The notes under the pieces are model-generated. The model saw only the letters and a list, made by a program, of their open reading frames with translations. It ran no database searches and was not told where the DNA came from. DNA of 57,683 nucleotides from Chromera velia (taxonomy: Eukaryota; Sar; Chromeraceae): contig JAHBMJ010001550.1 of NCBI GenBank assembly GCA_018398765.1, positions 1 through 57,683 on the forward strand, written 5' to 3'. The position numbers and the translations under genes were made by a program. Position 1 is the stretch's first letter. Every line of letters begins with the position of its first letter. This document shows, in pieces, positions 1 through 12,071 of this stretch.

Positions 1-1188
1 TAGTGACCATGTTTGATTTGATTTGATTTGATTTGATTTGAGGTAGGGCTTAAGCTCAAATCAAATATCCAGTCAGGGAGGACCTAGTGTTTAAAGACCT
101 ATCAAATACGATCAAATATTTGATCAATATGACTTTCAACCTCAAATATGAAGGTCCCGAAAAAACTTGTGCAAGTACCGATCCGTCACGCATGCTGATT
201 CAAATGAAAAAACCTAAATCTTGATGGTTTGCTCTCAAAAAAAAAATGTTTTGAACTGCACTGAAATTGATGTTTCACCCCTTTTTACTTCATGCAGAGG
301 TAAACCAATCAGCTGAACGTTTTCCCGAACAGCTGTGTTGACTTTTCCGGTGCTGGAACATCTTTTACGGCCCCCTTTTTGAGCGTCTACAAACATTTTA
401 CACCCTGTAAAGACATGTCACACAATCCGACAGGGTCGAACGGGAAGAAAGAGGCATTTGTTTTTAGAGCCGGGTACGCAAAAAAAATATGGTCCGTGTA
501 AAAAGAGGCAAATATAATTCAGTGTCAGGTGAAAATACAAAGAGCCGAGGGGGAAGGAGAAACTATTTATGGCTGTGAGTATGCAGCAGCGGCAACCAGT
601 TCTTTTCAAACCCACCTCATCAATCAGCATGGCTTGACGATCCCGTCTGACAAACATGTGCAGCTGCTCCAAGAACGACAGGAAAAGCAGTCGGAGGGGG
701 CGGGGCAGTCGATTCGATTCACACCACCGATCAATTCGATTTACATTGAAGAAAGTGATTATAAAGAAGAAGAAAAGGAAGTGCCATAAAGCTGAGTGAT
801 TGTCACCTCAATTTTGGTACGTGCTCTAACTTTATCGTATCAACAAAAAGTCATATGCAATTTTAAATCTATCAATTTTACGTTCTTAATCTCTATTAGT
901 ACTAGAGTGAATCTCAGTGACTAGTATATATACACTGCCACACAGGCATATTTTTTTTACAGAACTGATAAGTTATAATTTTATATATATTTTTTTAAAT
1001 TTTTGAAACACACATCAGAAAATGTTCAATATAACTATTGTCATGAGAAAAATGATCAGAGAGAAGTAAGTTACAGTGACTTAGTGAGGAACCCTAAGAG
1101 GTTAACCTCAAATCTTACCTCAAATATCAAATATTTGGGGTTGAAACTCAAATCAAATCAAATATAATCAAATCAAACATGGTCACTA
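1..1188. mobile_element. hAT-like non-autonomous DNA element, copy 1
   Basis: The element begins at the first base of the window with TAGTGACCATGTTTGATTTG and ends with the reverse complement of that terminus at about 1188, giving terminal inverted repeats extended by ATTTG/CAAAT iterations. The terminus fits the loose hAT consensus (YARNG). The middle (about 529-789) holds a short reading frame with one Cys and an H-x4-H pair spaced like a decayed BED zinc finger; no transposase catalytic domain is present. Close relatives lie at 24517-26138. The left target duplication is outside the window, so the 8-bp duplication cannot be checked for this copy. Confidence 0.75.
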
Positions 1189-1260
1189 TAGTTAAATTTC
1201 GGGTTTAATCTCCAACATGTTCACTTTTTGAGTTTAAGGGCAAATTAAATTAAACATGCA

Positions 1261-1528
1261 CTAGGGGTGATCCTAATATATTTATTTACAATTTTACATT
1301 AAAGTGACGATAATTTCACTTTAAATAAATAATTCAAAACATTAAAACACTTAAAGGAGAAAGGTTGAAACTAGAACTGAAAGAAAACATCACTTTTCTA
1401 GCGTTCTTTGCAGGGTAGTTTTAAAGTGTTTAAAAGGAAAATTTTAAAGTTTACACTGCTTTACAGTTAGTAAAGTGGGGGTGTCATCACTTTATTTAAA
1501 AATTAAAAACTATTGGGATCACTCCTAG
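1261..1528. mobile_element. 268-bp MITE with 8-bp target duplication
   Basis: The ends are imperfect inverted repeats (CTAGGGGTGATCCTAATA at the left; the right end reads CTAGGAGTGATCCCAATA on the other strand). Identical 8-bp direct repeats AACATGCA flank it at 1253-1260 and 1529-1536. An 8-bp duplication and a C/TAGGGGTG terminus are typical of hAT-family MITEs. The interior is AT-rich, rich in ACTTTAAA motifs, and has no coding potential. It is unrelated in sequence to the neighbouring copy at 1-1188. Confidence 0.7.
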
Positions 1529-2025
1529 AACATGCAAGTTCTGTTCACCATAAATCATTCGTAGAATCACTCTAAATTTAGGCGTCGCATCATATGATAT
1601 TGAAAAAAAAAAACTTAAAGCAAAGGATTGAGTTTCTCTGACTATTTTTTTTTAAACTTTATTCTAGACTTTATTATATACGATGTGCGGCTTCCACCTT
1701 GAATCGACAAGAAGGCTTCACTAGGCTTCACAATATCCCGAAACAAAAATATAATTGAATTGTAGTTTTCTACAGACTACACTTTTCTATAGTATATAAG
1801 GCTGAAGATACAAGCATACATCTATACCACCTCAATTCAGTATTCAATTCACCAGTATATATTATACAAAAAATTAAAAATTGGTATGCATAGGTTAGTC
1901 AGCTTAGTCTAGAGGTTAGTACATATACATGGAGGTGCCATGAGTAGATAATCCGTACTAGAATCCGTATCAGCAAATGTATCATCTACTAACGTGAATT
2001 TGAAGTGCGTCATGCAACGCCATAA
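1529..2025. other. AT-rich intergenic stretch
   Basis: No credible reading frame or RNA gene is seen. It lies between the MITE and the 3' end of the long minus-strand gene and may contain that gene's 3' UTR and polyadenylation region. Confidence 0.5.
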
Positions 2026-3189
2026 TCATCGTGGAGGCACTTCGCTCGAACTCCGTCCAAGTCCATCCTTCCGGTTTTCTCTTTCTTGCGCTTCCACCAC
2101 CCTCACACCGCCATGCACTGTGCTCAGACCTTCTGGAGGCGGCGAAGGTGCGGCGTTGCGCTGTGCTGAATGGGAAAGGGGACCAGAGGGGGGGACTGAG
2201 GTAGCCGGACTTTGTCGGGGTCGCCGTACAGCATCCCCAGTCTGTCGGAAAGGCTTTCCTGGAACCGCCCTTCGTGCGCGTCCAGTTTCGGCAGCGTTCG
2301 AGGATGAATAAGCGGCGATTTTTGTGAGCTCATCCACGGTCGGGTCTCTGCGTTTTGGGTATTGTGGGGTCGGTGCCCTGGCCTTTCGCGGTGTGGAGGA
2401 GGTGCCATAATCAGGTCGGTAGCGGGGCGCCGCCATTGGAGAGGATTCCCTTCTGGAACGATAGTTGGGTGCCGCGGCCGATCTATCAGCGTTTGATCGC
2501 TGAACGGACGTTCGTGTGGCTGTGGCAGGACCACTTGGTGAAGGCGGAGTGGAAGGAGAAGACTCCGGGACAAACGGTCCTCTGTGTTCTCCATCCCGTC
2601 TCCAAGCCTCGCCCATATAACGCTTCCTGGGAGGTTTCTCCGCTCGTCCCCCCCCTGCCTTTTGGAGGGGCCCCCACTTCTTCTTCCCCCCCCGCCCAAA
2701 TGTTGGTTGGCTGAGGGCAGGAAGAGACGGCAGAATGGAGGAGATCTTCGGAGGAGCCATTTGAGGGAAGTCCTCGATGTCGCATGGCTCTAGGAGCTCC
2801 TGCAGAGGCCTCCTGCAACAAACAAAAGGAAGAAGGAGGGAGATGTGTGTGGAACAAGAATCTTCAAAAACAAGTGGGCGAGCACATAAAAACATGCATT
2901 TGAAAACTACTGCTTTCTCGTACATTCATTCTCCTCAAGCCCACGCCAGAAAAGGAACGTTGCAGCGTTGGTAAGGCACCGTGCCCCGTCTTGCTCTGTC
3001 GATTTCTTGCAGAACATGCCTGCTTCTTTTCTGCACATGCCTTTCGATGATCTTCACGAACGCGGCGGCAGCCCTAAGAGTGGGCATGCAGCAGGAATAC
3101 TGAAGGAGACAGCAAGAAAGGGAGGAACGGAAAGAAAAAAAAAAAAGAGAGAACAAACGAGCCAGCGAGAGAGAGACATACAGAGAGAC

Positions 3190-3220
<31 letters not shown>

Positions 3221-6200
3221 ATGGGGGATAAGAAGAAAGGGCAAAAGAAGAAGAATCAAATTCTGCAGTTTGATACATTTGCATTCACACAATCTTTACG
3301 CATTCCCTACGCACTTATTTTCCAACAGAGCCACTGCTCTCTCCAGTTCATAGTTCACCAGATTCCACGCCTCAGTCGACCTCAGGACCCGACACAAATT
3401 GTGCTGCACATACAGACAGACACACACGGCAAGGGAAAAGAGGAACCAAACAAGCTACCATGCAGTACTTTTTTCGCTCTCAACCTTCTTGAACTCCCTT
3501 TAACGCGGGATAACCTATGGGCCTTCGCTTCCTCTCCCCTTGCCGTACTCAGCTCCCGGAAGGCTATTTCAGCGAGGTAAGAGGCGAAAAAAGAAAAAGG
3601 GGGCGGGCCTCCCACTAGCCTGTCAGACCAACGTGCAGTAAAGAGTCATGAATACTCACAGGGAGCAAAAGAACAGTTGCCTGGCTCTTCTTTCCAGCCT
3701 CTACATTAATGAATCAATCGAATGAAACAAACCCCCCACCGACCAACAGGCCGACCTCAGATTCGAATGGGTCTTCTACTGTGAACCCTTTCCACTCTCT
3801 CTGGCCCTCCCCCTGTGCCCCCCCGGTCTTCCGAGAACTGAACGAAGTCCTTGACACTGAAGGAGCCACGTACAGAGAAGGATGCTTGGACACGAAGTTA
3901 CCCAAACGAAGCGAGGACGTTTCCTGCCCCCTCACAAAAACCCCCGAGAGGAAAGTGAAGAATCCCAGCAGAAGAGAAGCCACTGTTGCCTGACTAGGGT
4001 CCAGAACCCACGAGGAGGACGACCCTCCTGAGGGATCTGCAGGCTCGGTTGTTCTACCGCCGCTGTGTTGTGCTTTCTGCTGCTGTAGTTCCCGGTGTTC
4101 GCTCATTCGCCTCTCCAGGCCGGCGGGAGTACCCACAAATCTGACAGGGGGGCGGTAGAGGAAAGGAAGAACACCGAGTTGTGTGACAGGGTCAGGCACT
4201 GATTTCTGACGACTACAGACAGAAAAAGAGGGACCGAAGTTAAAAAAACGAACTCTTTCGAGTCGGAGGAACCACAAATGAAATGTGGCTGAACCAAAGA
4301 AGGATGGAAGGAAAGGAAGAACAAATTGAATAGATAGAGACACATGCAGACAGACCTGCAGTCATACCAGTGCCCTTGCACCTCCACAATGGCACCTGCA
4401 GGCAGACACACACAAACAAACAAACTCTCCATGCAGGTTCAGATAGAGGCCTCTTCGTTGCATCCTCTCGGCATTTTGCAAGGAACGTTTTGCTCTATCT
4501 AGACGCCAGCTGTGAATTTCGGGGAGCAGAGAAAATGAACGTTGGATGACAAGGGATCAAGGACTAGCTAGCTTGAAAGCACACGAACAGATTCTCGGAA
4601 AGCAAATGTCACATAGGAAGTCCAGCACAAGACGCAGAGTCAAGGAACTTAGGTGTAGAGGATGTGTGGAGTGAGTGTACCTGTGTCAGGGGTGCCCTCC
4701 TGGAGGTTGGGGATCACCCCGGACCTCTGCAGAAAGTTGAGGGCCAGGAGCACGTAGGCGTATGGAGACAGCCCCGTGCCTCTTGAGGGGTCGCAGATGC
4801 CTCTGCGTTTGGCCCACGCCTTCACTGTGAGGACGAAAGGACGGACCTGCACGCACAGGGAAGACAAAAAGGAACGAATGAGATTGATTGTATCGATTCA
4901 AGTTGAAGTGCAAAACACTTCGAGGGAAGAAAAGGTAGAGGCAGACAGTTCCATGTTTTGATGCAAATAAAAAAAGAGCAGACAAGATGCCGAAGCGAAA
5001 ACCCTCACAGACCGAAGGGTGGGACTCCCAATGGATGGAGCGACAAAAATTCAGGGGAGCTAGGGAAGAAGCAAGCGAAGAAGGAAGTGGGGAACAAGAC
5101 GAACCGGTCTGTTTGGATAAAAGAAAGCGAAAATTCTGTCTGGGCTCTCGAATTGACGCTCTCTCTCTCTCTTCACACTTCCACGTGCCTCATGTCTGAC
5201 GGATTCAAATACCTCCATTGGAACACGACAGCTACCAATCACGCATCTCACACCAAAATTCGCGACTTTTCTCTCTTCCCCCCTTTCTGTCTTTTCTCAA
5301 AGTCAACTCCTACCGCTGTCTCAATGGCGTCAAATCCACCAACCCACCCCCCAACCCCGTCACCCACCCATGCACCCCCCCATCAGACTGACCCTCGGAT
5401 CCAGACTCGCGTAGGATCTCAGCAATTCCGTGTTCAACACCCCGAGCCTTCCATCAACAGAAATGTCTGCATCAAGCCCTGTGGCAGGGTCGTGGAGTTT
5501 CACGATGGGGGTCCGTGCATTGGAAAGGAATTGAATCTTCGACAACATAGGCTGCTCCGCCTCTTCTTCTCTGTCTTCATCCTCAGTCTCCCCTTCACCC
5601 TCAGACTGCTCCTCCTCTTCTTCTCTGTCTTCATCCTCACTCTCCCCTTCACCCTCTGTTTCTCTCACACTCTTCTCCTGTCTGTGTTGGCTTTCTTGTA
5701 CTACAGCGCTACAGAGCGCTTTGGTGACCCTTGAGAGGACGTCTTTCTTGTCTTCTTTCTTCAGAGGGAACTCAACCTGGCCCTCAAACATCGAAGTGTC
5801 CAGAGGCAGCAGATCACCCCTCAGAGGGGGCAGCCAGTCCACTTCCTCAGGCCACAACATCTCCACTGTGCCCCTCGGCATAAACAGGGAGACGGAGTGA
5901 CGGGCAGGCATCAGACGACGAGTGGCACTAGAGGTTACTCCAGCCGCACCTCTGGAGAGAATCAACTGTCTGAGCATTCCAGGAGGAAGACGCATGAGCT
6001 TCCATAACGTCACAAGATCAGCAGTGGTGTACCAAGGTTGGCTGAACTCCTCGGTCTCTGTCTCCCCTTCCTCCGAGAACTCTTCCTCCTGCTGATCTGA
6101 GTCAAACACCTCGTGTACTGCTGTATCTGTCACAGGCGGAGGGAATTTGTGCAGGAGGTCCAAGTAGCGTCTCACATCCTCACAGCTGATGTCAGTGCAG

Positions 6201-6562
6201 TTACCTCCTCTGACCAAACAGGTCATATCGACGTCTGCTTTGGGCTGACCAAACCTGGAGGCAGAGGAGCCAAAGAAGGCAAGATCAATTGGGATGCCTC
6301 TCCAAGTGTTACTCCCAAATTCTCTCAATGCGTCCTTCACCTTCTTCCTCGTTTGATCCCGTCCGGATGAGAATCGAGGGTGCGTCTCGCCATCAAGCTC
6401 GGACTCGAAAAGAGAGGTGATGTTCTCATTCAAACTCTGCACGAAGTCAGCCCAGTCATGGGTAGACCCCTCCTCCTCGCTGCCTGGGGCTGCCTGCTGC
6501 TGACTGCAGATCTGCCACCAGGGCAACATGGACCCAAGCCGGTTTCGTATCAGCTGGTCGTT
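2026..6562 (-). CDS. Cid1/TUTase-type RNA nucleotidyltransferase module (3' part of a long gene)
   Basis: It transfers nucleotides (poly(A) or oligo(U)) to RNA 3' ends. Exons read on the minus strand: 6562-5393, 4846-4681, 4395-4356 and 4140-3756, all phase-compatible, then one or two unresolved exons between about 3600 and 2950, and a last exon 2812-2026. The first exon carries the catalytic loop FGSS...G followed by Asp-Val-Asp (about 6235-6227). A third Asp lies in GLDADISVDG near 5470, so the metal-binding triad is intact. Between them is an insertion of about 200 residues with acidic repeats rich in Glu/Asp. The next exon has the hallmark VKAWAKRRGI and FLQ...IPNLQ, and 4140-3756 has the PAP-associated domain (LLLGFFTF, FTVEDPFE). 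The last exon encodes a basic, Pro/Arg/Ser-rich tail. Upstream exons connect in phase 0 from 6826, so this is probably the C-terminal part of a fusion rather than a separate gene. Polymerase versus uridylyltransferase cannot be told from sequence alone. Confidence 0.85.
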
Positions 6563-6825
6563 CTGCAACCACTCAGCGGAGGAGAGGCGGAGAGGGAAAG
6601 AGAGAGCTTTAGAGAAAGGAGAATCAAGTGAGGGTGCCTTGAAATACAACAGAGCAGCATTCATACACAAGAAAAGGCAGTCGACAGAAAAAAGAAACCG
6701 CAGACGGACAAAAGAAACAGAAAGGCACGAAAAATGTCAACAATCATTAAGGGGTTGTGAAGGTGCTTCCCCCCTCTCCAAGCCCCGAACCAAGGAGAGG
6801 ACTGTAAATCAAGGCCCCCACCCAC

Positions 6826-7174
6826 CCTCTCCTTCCGCACAGAAGATTCCAAAACGCCCATCGATGCGAAGAGTTCGGTCAAGGCTGCATCTCTCCGCCA
6901 CTCCTCTTCAAAAATTCGAAGCACATCGGGGGCAATGGTGCGAAACTTTCTGCAGGCGGGTATCGCAAAAAGATAAGAGCAGAGAGAAAGTGAAACACCT
7001 CAGACCAACTGTCGACGATGTAGAGCAAAAGTTGCAGACAAAGCCCGTCCGTTCACGATTTTCTTTTGCTCTCTTCTTTTGATCAAAAGGAAATCGAAAA
7101 ATCAGAAAGAAGTTCTAACTGAGCGAGACGGGCGTCCAGCCACCCCCTCCCTCCTTCCCTCCCTCCCCCAGACT

Positions 7175-7205
<31 letters not shown>

Positions 7206-7910
7206 GGACCGAGCCAAAGGAATCCCAGAGGTCGACATCGAGGCAATGTTGAGGATCACATCAGGTCGCAGGATGAACCGGACGAAGGAGGCCGACTGCC
7301 TTTGAGAGTTTTGTCTGCAAGGAAGAAGAACAAACAGAAATGAACTTGTTTGCGATACTGGGAGAAACAAGATAAGAGATCCCTCACGTCATGTGAAGAA
7401 GTTGTAGACAATTGTAAAGAAAAAAGAGAACAAGAAGGATATGAAGGAGAGACGAAAAAAGAATTGAGAACTACTCGACCAACAAGAAACTAAAGAAAGG
7501 CTTCACTAACAGAGTTCACTTCTCTTTTAGGCGCACCCACTGAGAACAGCATCCATCAAGGCGCCGGAGGGGAGGGTAACGATGACTCACTCATCTGGAT
7601 GGATGGATAGATACCTAATTTTCATCGCTGCATTCGTTCACTTACGCGAAGTTTTGGAGTCTCTGGTGTATCCGCAGCTCCACACAATTCAGACGCATCC
7701 CCACAGGTTCACGCCGCAGTCCCACCGTCCCTGTGCACACAACTGCAGTCTCAACAGGGACCGAAGTAAGGAAGGAAGGAAGGAAGGGAGGAAGGAAGGA
7801 AGGAAGGAAGGATGGAAGGAAGGGCACAATCAAAGGAGATCCTGTGCACACTGATTCCCTTTTTTGAAAAAGGGAGAGTAACTAGATAGATAGATAGACA
7901 GTAAGAAGGA

Positions 7911-7941
<31 letters not shown>

Positions 7942-8654
7942 GAAGGAAGGAAGGAAGGAAGAAAGAAAGAAAGAAACAAAGAAGAAAGGAAGGAAGGAAG
8001 GAAGTAAGGAAGGAACGAAGGAAAACAACCGGAAAAAGAAGACAGCCTGCGACCTGAGACTCCACTGAGTGCTATCGAGAGGAGAGACACAGCAAAAAGA
8101 GGCGAGGGTCTCTCTGACTCCGTCCTGTACTTCGTCTCTAAAGACCTGGAAGTTGGGAGGCATTGAGAATATCTAAGCTGGGTTACGAGAGCAGAGAGAG
8201 AATTAATGAACGCACGTACTTCTGAGCAGTGAGGGTACTTGATTTTTTCTGTAGAGAGAATGGACTCCGCTCCATTGGCTATCCGTGAGGCGGTCGGGGG
8301 AATGGAGGTCCAATTCTTCATCTTCGTTTTCGTCTTCTTCTCCGTCTCCGTCTGATTCAGATCCGTCCCGCTCCCCTTCCGTGTCAGCGGTTTCATCTTC
8401 CTGGAAGTGACTTGGCTTGCCTTTCTTCCCACTCAAACTCGGGCCAACTCCTCTCATTGCTGCTTCTGCACTCGCAAGCCTCCTCTCCCTCTCATTCTCT
8501 CTAACTGACTTAGGAGAGTCTCTATCGTTGTCGTCTTCGTCTTCGTCTGCCTCCTCGATTGCACCCTCTTCTCCCTCAAGGGACCGACCCACAAGCCTTG
8601 CGCGAAGAGACAAAGAGGAGGAAGTTCCATCCTGCACGCACGAACGCTCATCAC

Positions 8655-8695
<41 letters not shown>

Positions 8696-9670
8696 CAACG
8701 AAAAAGGAATCTGATTTCTTCCCCTCGAATCTTGGACTGAACAGTTTCTCATTTTCAGTCGGCCTCCGAGGAGGAGCATCTTAAGGGCGCGTCTTAAGGG
8801 TTGAAGAAAAACTTGCTTGCGGCCACTCCACTCAGTTTGTGGACCTAACAACAGGAAAGCTGCCTTCCTCATTCTCCTTCGTTTTCGTGTTTCGCATCTC
8901 ATTGATGGATGCCCTCTCGCTTCGAAGAAAAAGTCGCTGAAGTCAAATGTCACCGACCTGGTCAACTCTCTGTACTGCCCTCAGAGCTTCAGACTGTCTG
9001 ACGTGCAGCATGTGAACAACCAGCGCAGCGTGACAGAATCTATCCTGAGTACCCGCATCAACCGGGATTTGGTTCATTCCCCCCCCCCCCTCTGTCTGCA
9101 GGTCCGCAGTAGTCGGCAAGTCTAGAGGCAGCCTCGGCTTTCTCTCGTTCCCGCGGTTTGTGGAATGCCCTTCAGGTTTTTTGAAATGAGCATCTATGAT
9201 GGCAGAAAACAAATCAGCGGAGTCCCCGGATTTGAGAGACCCTCTGACCAAATCACCAGGACGGATGAGCCCCGCAGAGGAAAGCCACTCTGGAGGCAAC
9301 CACTCGGAAGCTGCGGATTCCAACGCATCGGAAAGGGAATCCAAAGGGGGCAGGGGCATGCCCTCTGATGGGCGCACAAAAGAACGAAGTGTTGCTTCTT
9401 CGTTCTCTGTCTCCATCTCCTCGCCGAGGGCATGCTTCAGCTTAGGAGGAGGGAGCTGAACGTCAAAGAGGTTAATCATGGGTGCATTAGTCAGTCGCAG
9501 GATGGCAGGCGCTGCCCGATGAGTGCCAGAGGAAACTTTGACGATTTCAGGATCTGCAAGGAGCTGCGCAATCGGCGCAAACAGGGGCACTCCCGCCAGC
9601 CGACCCGTTCCCCCCAACGTCTTTGTGGCAGAGCTTCCATGGTCACTCGTGCCAAATCCCGCGTGGAGGC

Positions 9671-9721
<51 letters not shown>

Positions 9722-11845
9722 GAGGCGGGATATCCAACCCGAGGGTTAGGAGAATCGCCAGGTCAAAGAACAGACTTCGCTGCAAGCAAGAAGAGAAATG
9801 ACAAGCGTGAGCAACATTGCAAGCACATGCATGAAGAATGGCAGTAGGCAAAACATAGAAACGAATTGAATTGCCTGTTCAAGCTTCCTCCGTCTCTACT
9901 AAAGTATTGACTGATTGGCTGACTGACCGTGCCGAGGATCGACTTGCTTCCATCCGCCTCCTCCCGCACCCGCAGAAACGAAAACTGCAGAACGGCCCCT
10001 CCAGCAGGGGACCGGGGAGTGGGAGCGGACCTGAATGGCGTGTTTTTGCTCTGACCTCTGCAGGACAGAGAAGAGAAGAGAAAAGGATCAGAAAAGCAAA
10101 GCGAGAACCTCCAGATGACATTCTTACACGATGCCATGAAGGCTCAAGAGGAAACCACTCTTTGTGATTGGAGACACCGGACCACTGTTGACAGGATCTT
10201 CCGACAGGTGAAGCACGAACAAACAATGCACCTGACCTTGCTCTTTTCGTAGAGATGACGGGTGTGAGGGGGTCTCCGTGGAGAGTCACGACGAGAGAGG
10301 ACCCCCAGCCTTCCTTCCGAAAACTCGCCACGAAGTCTTCCACTTCCCTGCAGAACAGCAAAAACAAAAAGAGAATATTTACTTAATCGAAATGAAACGC
10401 ATAGGGAGCACACAGAGCAGTACTGAAACCGGGAGAAAACATAAGTTATCGACATTTTGTCGACGCCAAAACGGACTGTCAGTGGTATTCGTTCGCTTCC
10501 TGCTCTACCAGAAAAGCGACTTTAGAGAGGCAAAACAACTGGCAGAGGATGCCAACACCTGTGAGCTCTCCTCCTAGATTCCATTTCATGGACCCACGCT
10601 GCCCCTCAATCCCCCCCCCCCTCTCACGTTTGTCCCTCCGGATGGGGCCACCCATGGTCGTTGGAAGTCGCCCAGGCTGCCTGCTTCTCCAGACCACCCC
10701 ACCTGCATCCATCCATCCGACAGACACGTACACCAGTCAATTCGTTCACTCTTCCTGAGAATCAGAGCTGAATGAATAAGTTGTGCGAGGACTCTTCGGG
10801 AGACTCGCATGCAGGGCTTGCAAGGTTTGCGCATGCAAACACAGAGCGAACTCAGGGACGTGGACAGAGACGCGCGTATATCGGCAATGGGAAGAAATAT
10901 CGCGTAAAGAAGAAAAAGATGGAAACACACCGACGCCACACACCAGACACAAAAGCGGTTTCTTGCCCTTCTCCCCTGAGGCAACTGACTGGATGGCTTC
11001 CTTCAGGCAGCTCAGAGGGGGGCTCTCCCAGGGGGTCTGCAGAAGGCACAAAGGGAATTCCTTGGGGATGTGAAAGAAGCAGGGAGAGAGAAGAAAAGAA
11101 AGTGGGAAGCTTGAGTGAGGCCAAAACAAAAACCTGCTTCGACGGATCGACTGCGCAAACAGAGGGACGAATCTTTTGCTTGCAGGCTCAGACCTCAGAC
11201 AGGACCTGCACGAGGCCTAAGTCACACACTCAATTTCAGCAGCACTTTACAGATTTGAAAAGTAGAAGCAACAAGGCACGCGTGACCACCCTCCAGTTGA
11301 CTGACCGCAGAGTTCCTCTCGACTTTCTCACGGATGAGTCCGATCACCTCAGACTCCCATTCGATCGGAGACGGCAAGGGAGCGCCGAGACGATCGTAAA
11401 AAAGAGGTGGTTGGAGAGCGCCTGCAATGAAGTGAGGAGAAGAGAAGAATAGCGAGCAATCAGTGGTCTCCCTCCTTTTCACAGGAAAAACAAGAGACGG
11501 AAAAGCGCCAATCAACCTCCTTTCAAAAACGCAAACAAAATGCGGAAAAGTCCAATCAACCGACGAACCTCGAGGAAGCAGGAAGGGAAGCCGACTAGCT
11601 CCATGTGGGCTTGTGGCTTGGCGTAGACGGGAGACGTCTCTGATGCTTCTGGAGAGGCTTTGGAACTTCGCCTCATCAGTGCTCGGAATGGGAGGGAGAC
11701 GGGTCCCGTCCTTCAAGGTTGGAGAGGAGAGGGGCGTCGCGTTGCCCGAAAGCCGCCCTTCCTCTCTCTCTTTGAGGACATCGAGGAGGTGAGAGATGGC
11801 CCCGTCGGCTTCCTCGGCCTCCGCCTCCGCGTCTTCGTCCTCTGA
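6826..11845 (-). CDS. RNase D/Rrp6-like (degenerate exonuclease plus HRDC-like) unit 1
   Basis: Eleven minus-strand exons join in phase: 11845-11596, 11421-11332, 11036-10949, 10702-10628, 10347-10237, 10057-9928, 9779-8958, 8631-8220, 7742-7646, 7314-7210 and 6949-6826. The order of motifs follows a DEDD 3'-5' exonuclease: SSLVVTLHGDP (first strand), VLQFSFLRV, LFFDLAILLTL, LLADPEIVKV, then NLFDVQL. A helical stretch with RPDVILNIASM and FRTIAPDVLRIFEEEW resembles an HRDC domain. The usual D-x-E is T-x-H and the middle Asp is absent, so catalysis is doubtful. A polyalanine run sits in the 9779-8958 exon and exon 8631-8220 is very acidic. Its first exon (SEDEDAEAEAEEADG) joins unit 2 in phase 0 and its last joins the nucleotidyltransferase in phase 0. 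The family call is by eye; substitution patterns against unit 2 favour third codon positions where I tested them. Confidence 0.55.
7764..8031. repeat. (GGAA)n and (GAAA)n microsatellites in an intron
   Basis: Two purine-rich tetranucleotide arrays (about 7764-7832 and 7906-8031) lie in the intron between exons 8631-8220 and 7742-7646 of the long minus-strand gene. The apparent Phe/Leu/Ser-rich frames across them are artefacts of the repeat. Confidence 0.9.
9671..9720 (-). repeat. CAG/CTG trinucleotide run coding polyalanine
   Basis: A GCA/GCG-type triplet run on the minus strand encodes about 15 alanines inside the 9779-8958 exon. The duplicate exon has a shorter, interrupted version at about 14950-14997. 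The length difference (9 bases) preserves frame. Confidence 0.85.
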
Positions 11846-12071
11846 CTGCAGAAAGAAAGGAAGGGAGAAACAAATATGAGAGGAGACACACATGGAGGCA
11901 ACCAAGGAGGATTGTGAATTGAACGGACGCGAAGATGCATGTCAGGGCTGTAGGTGGCGCTCACAGAGATATTTACTGTTTAAATCCGAGCTGCTGGAAG
12001 AGGAGGCAGTGAAAGATAGTGGCTAGGCAGGAAGAAAGAGGCGTTCCAAACGAACACTTCAAGACACTCAC

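Noticed and set aside
529-789. Standalone zinc-finger gene
   Set aside because: It is the decayed centre of a hAT-like element, repeated in the copy at 25324-25760 and missing a zinc-binding cysteine.
7751-8163. Long Phe/Leu/Ser-rich minus-strand frames
   Set aside because: They are translations of GGAA/GAAA microsatellites inside an intron and have no conserved sequence.
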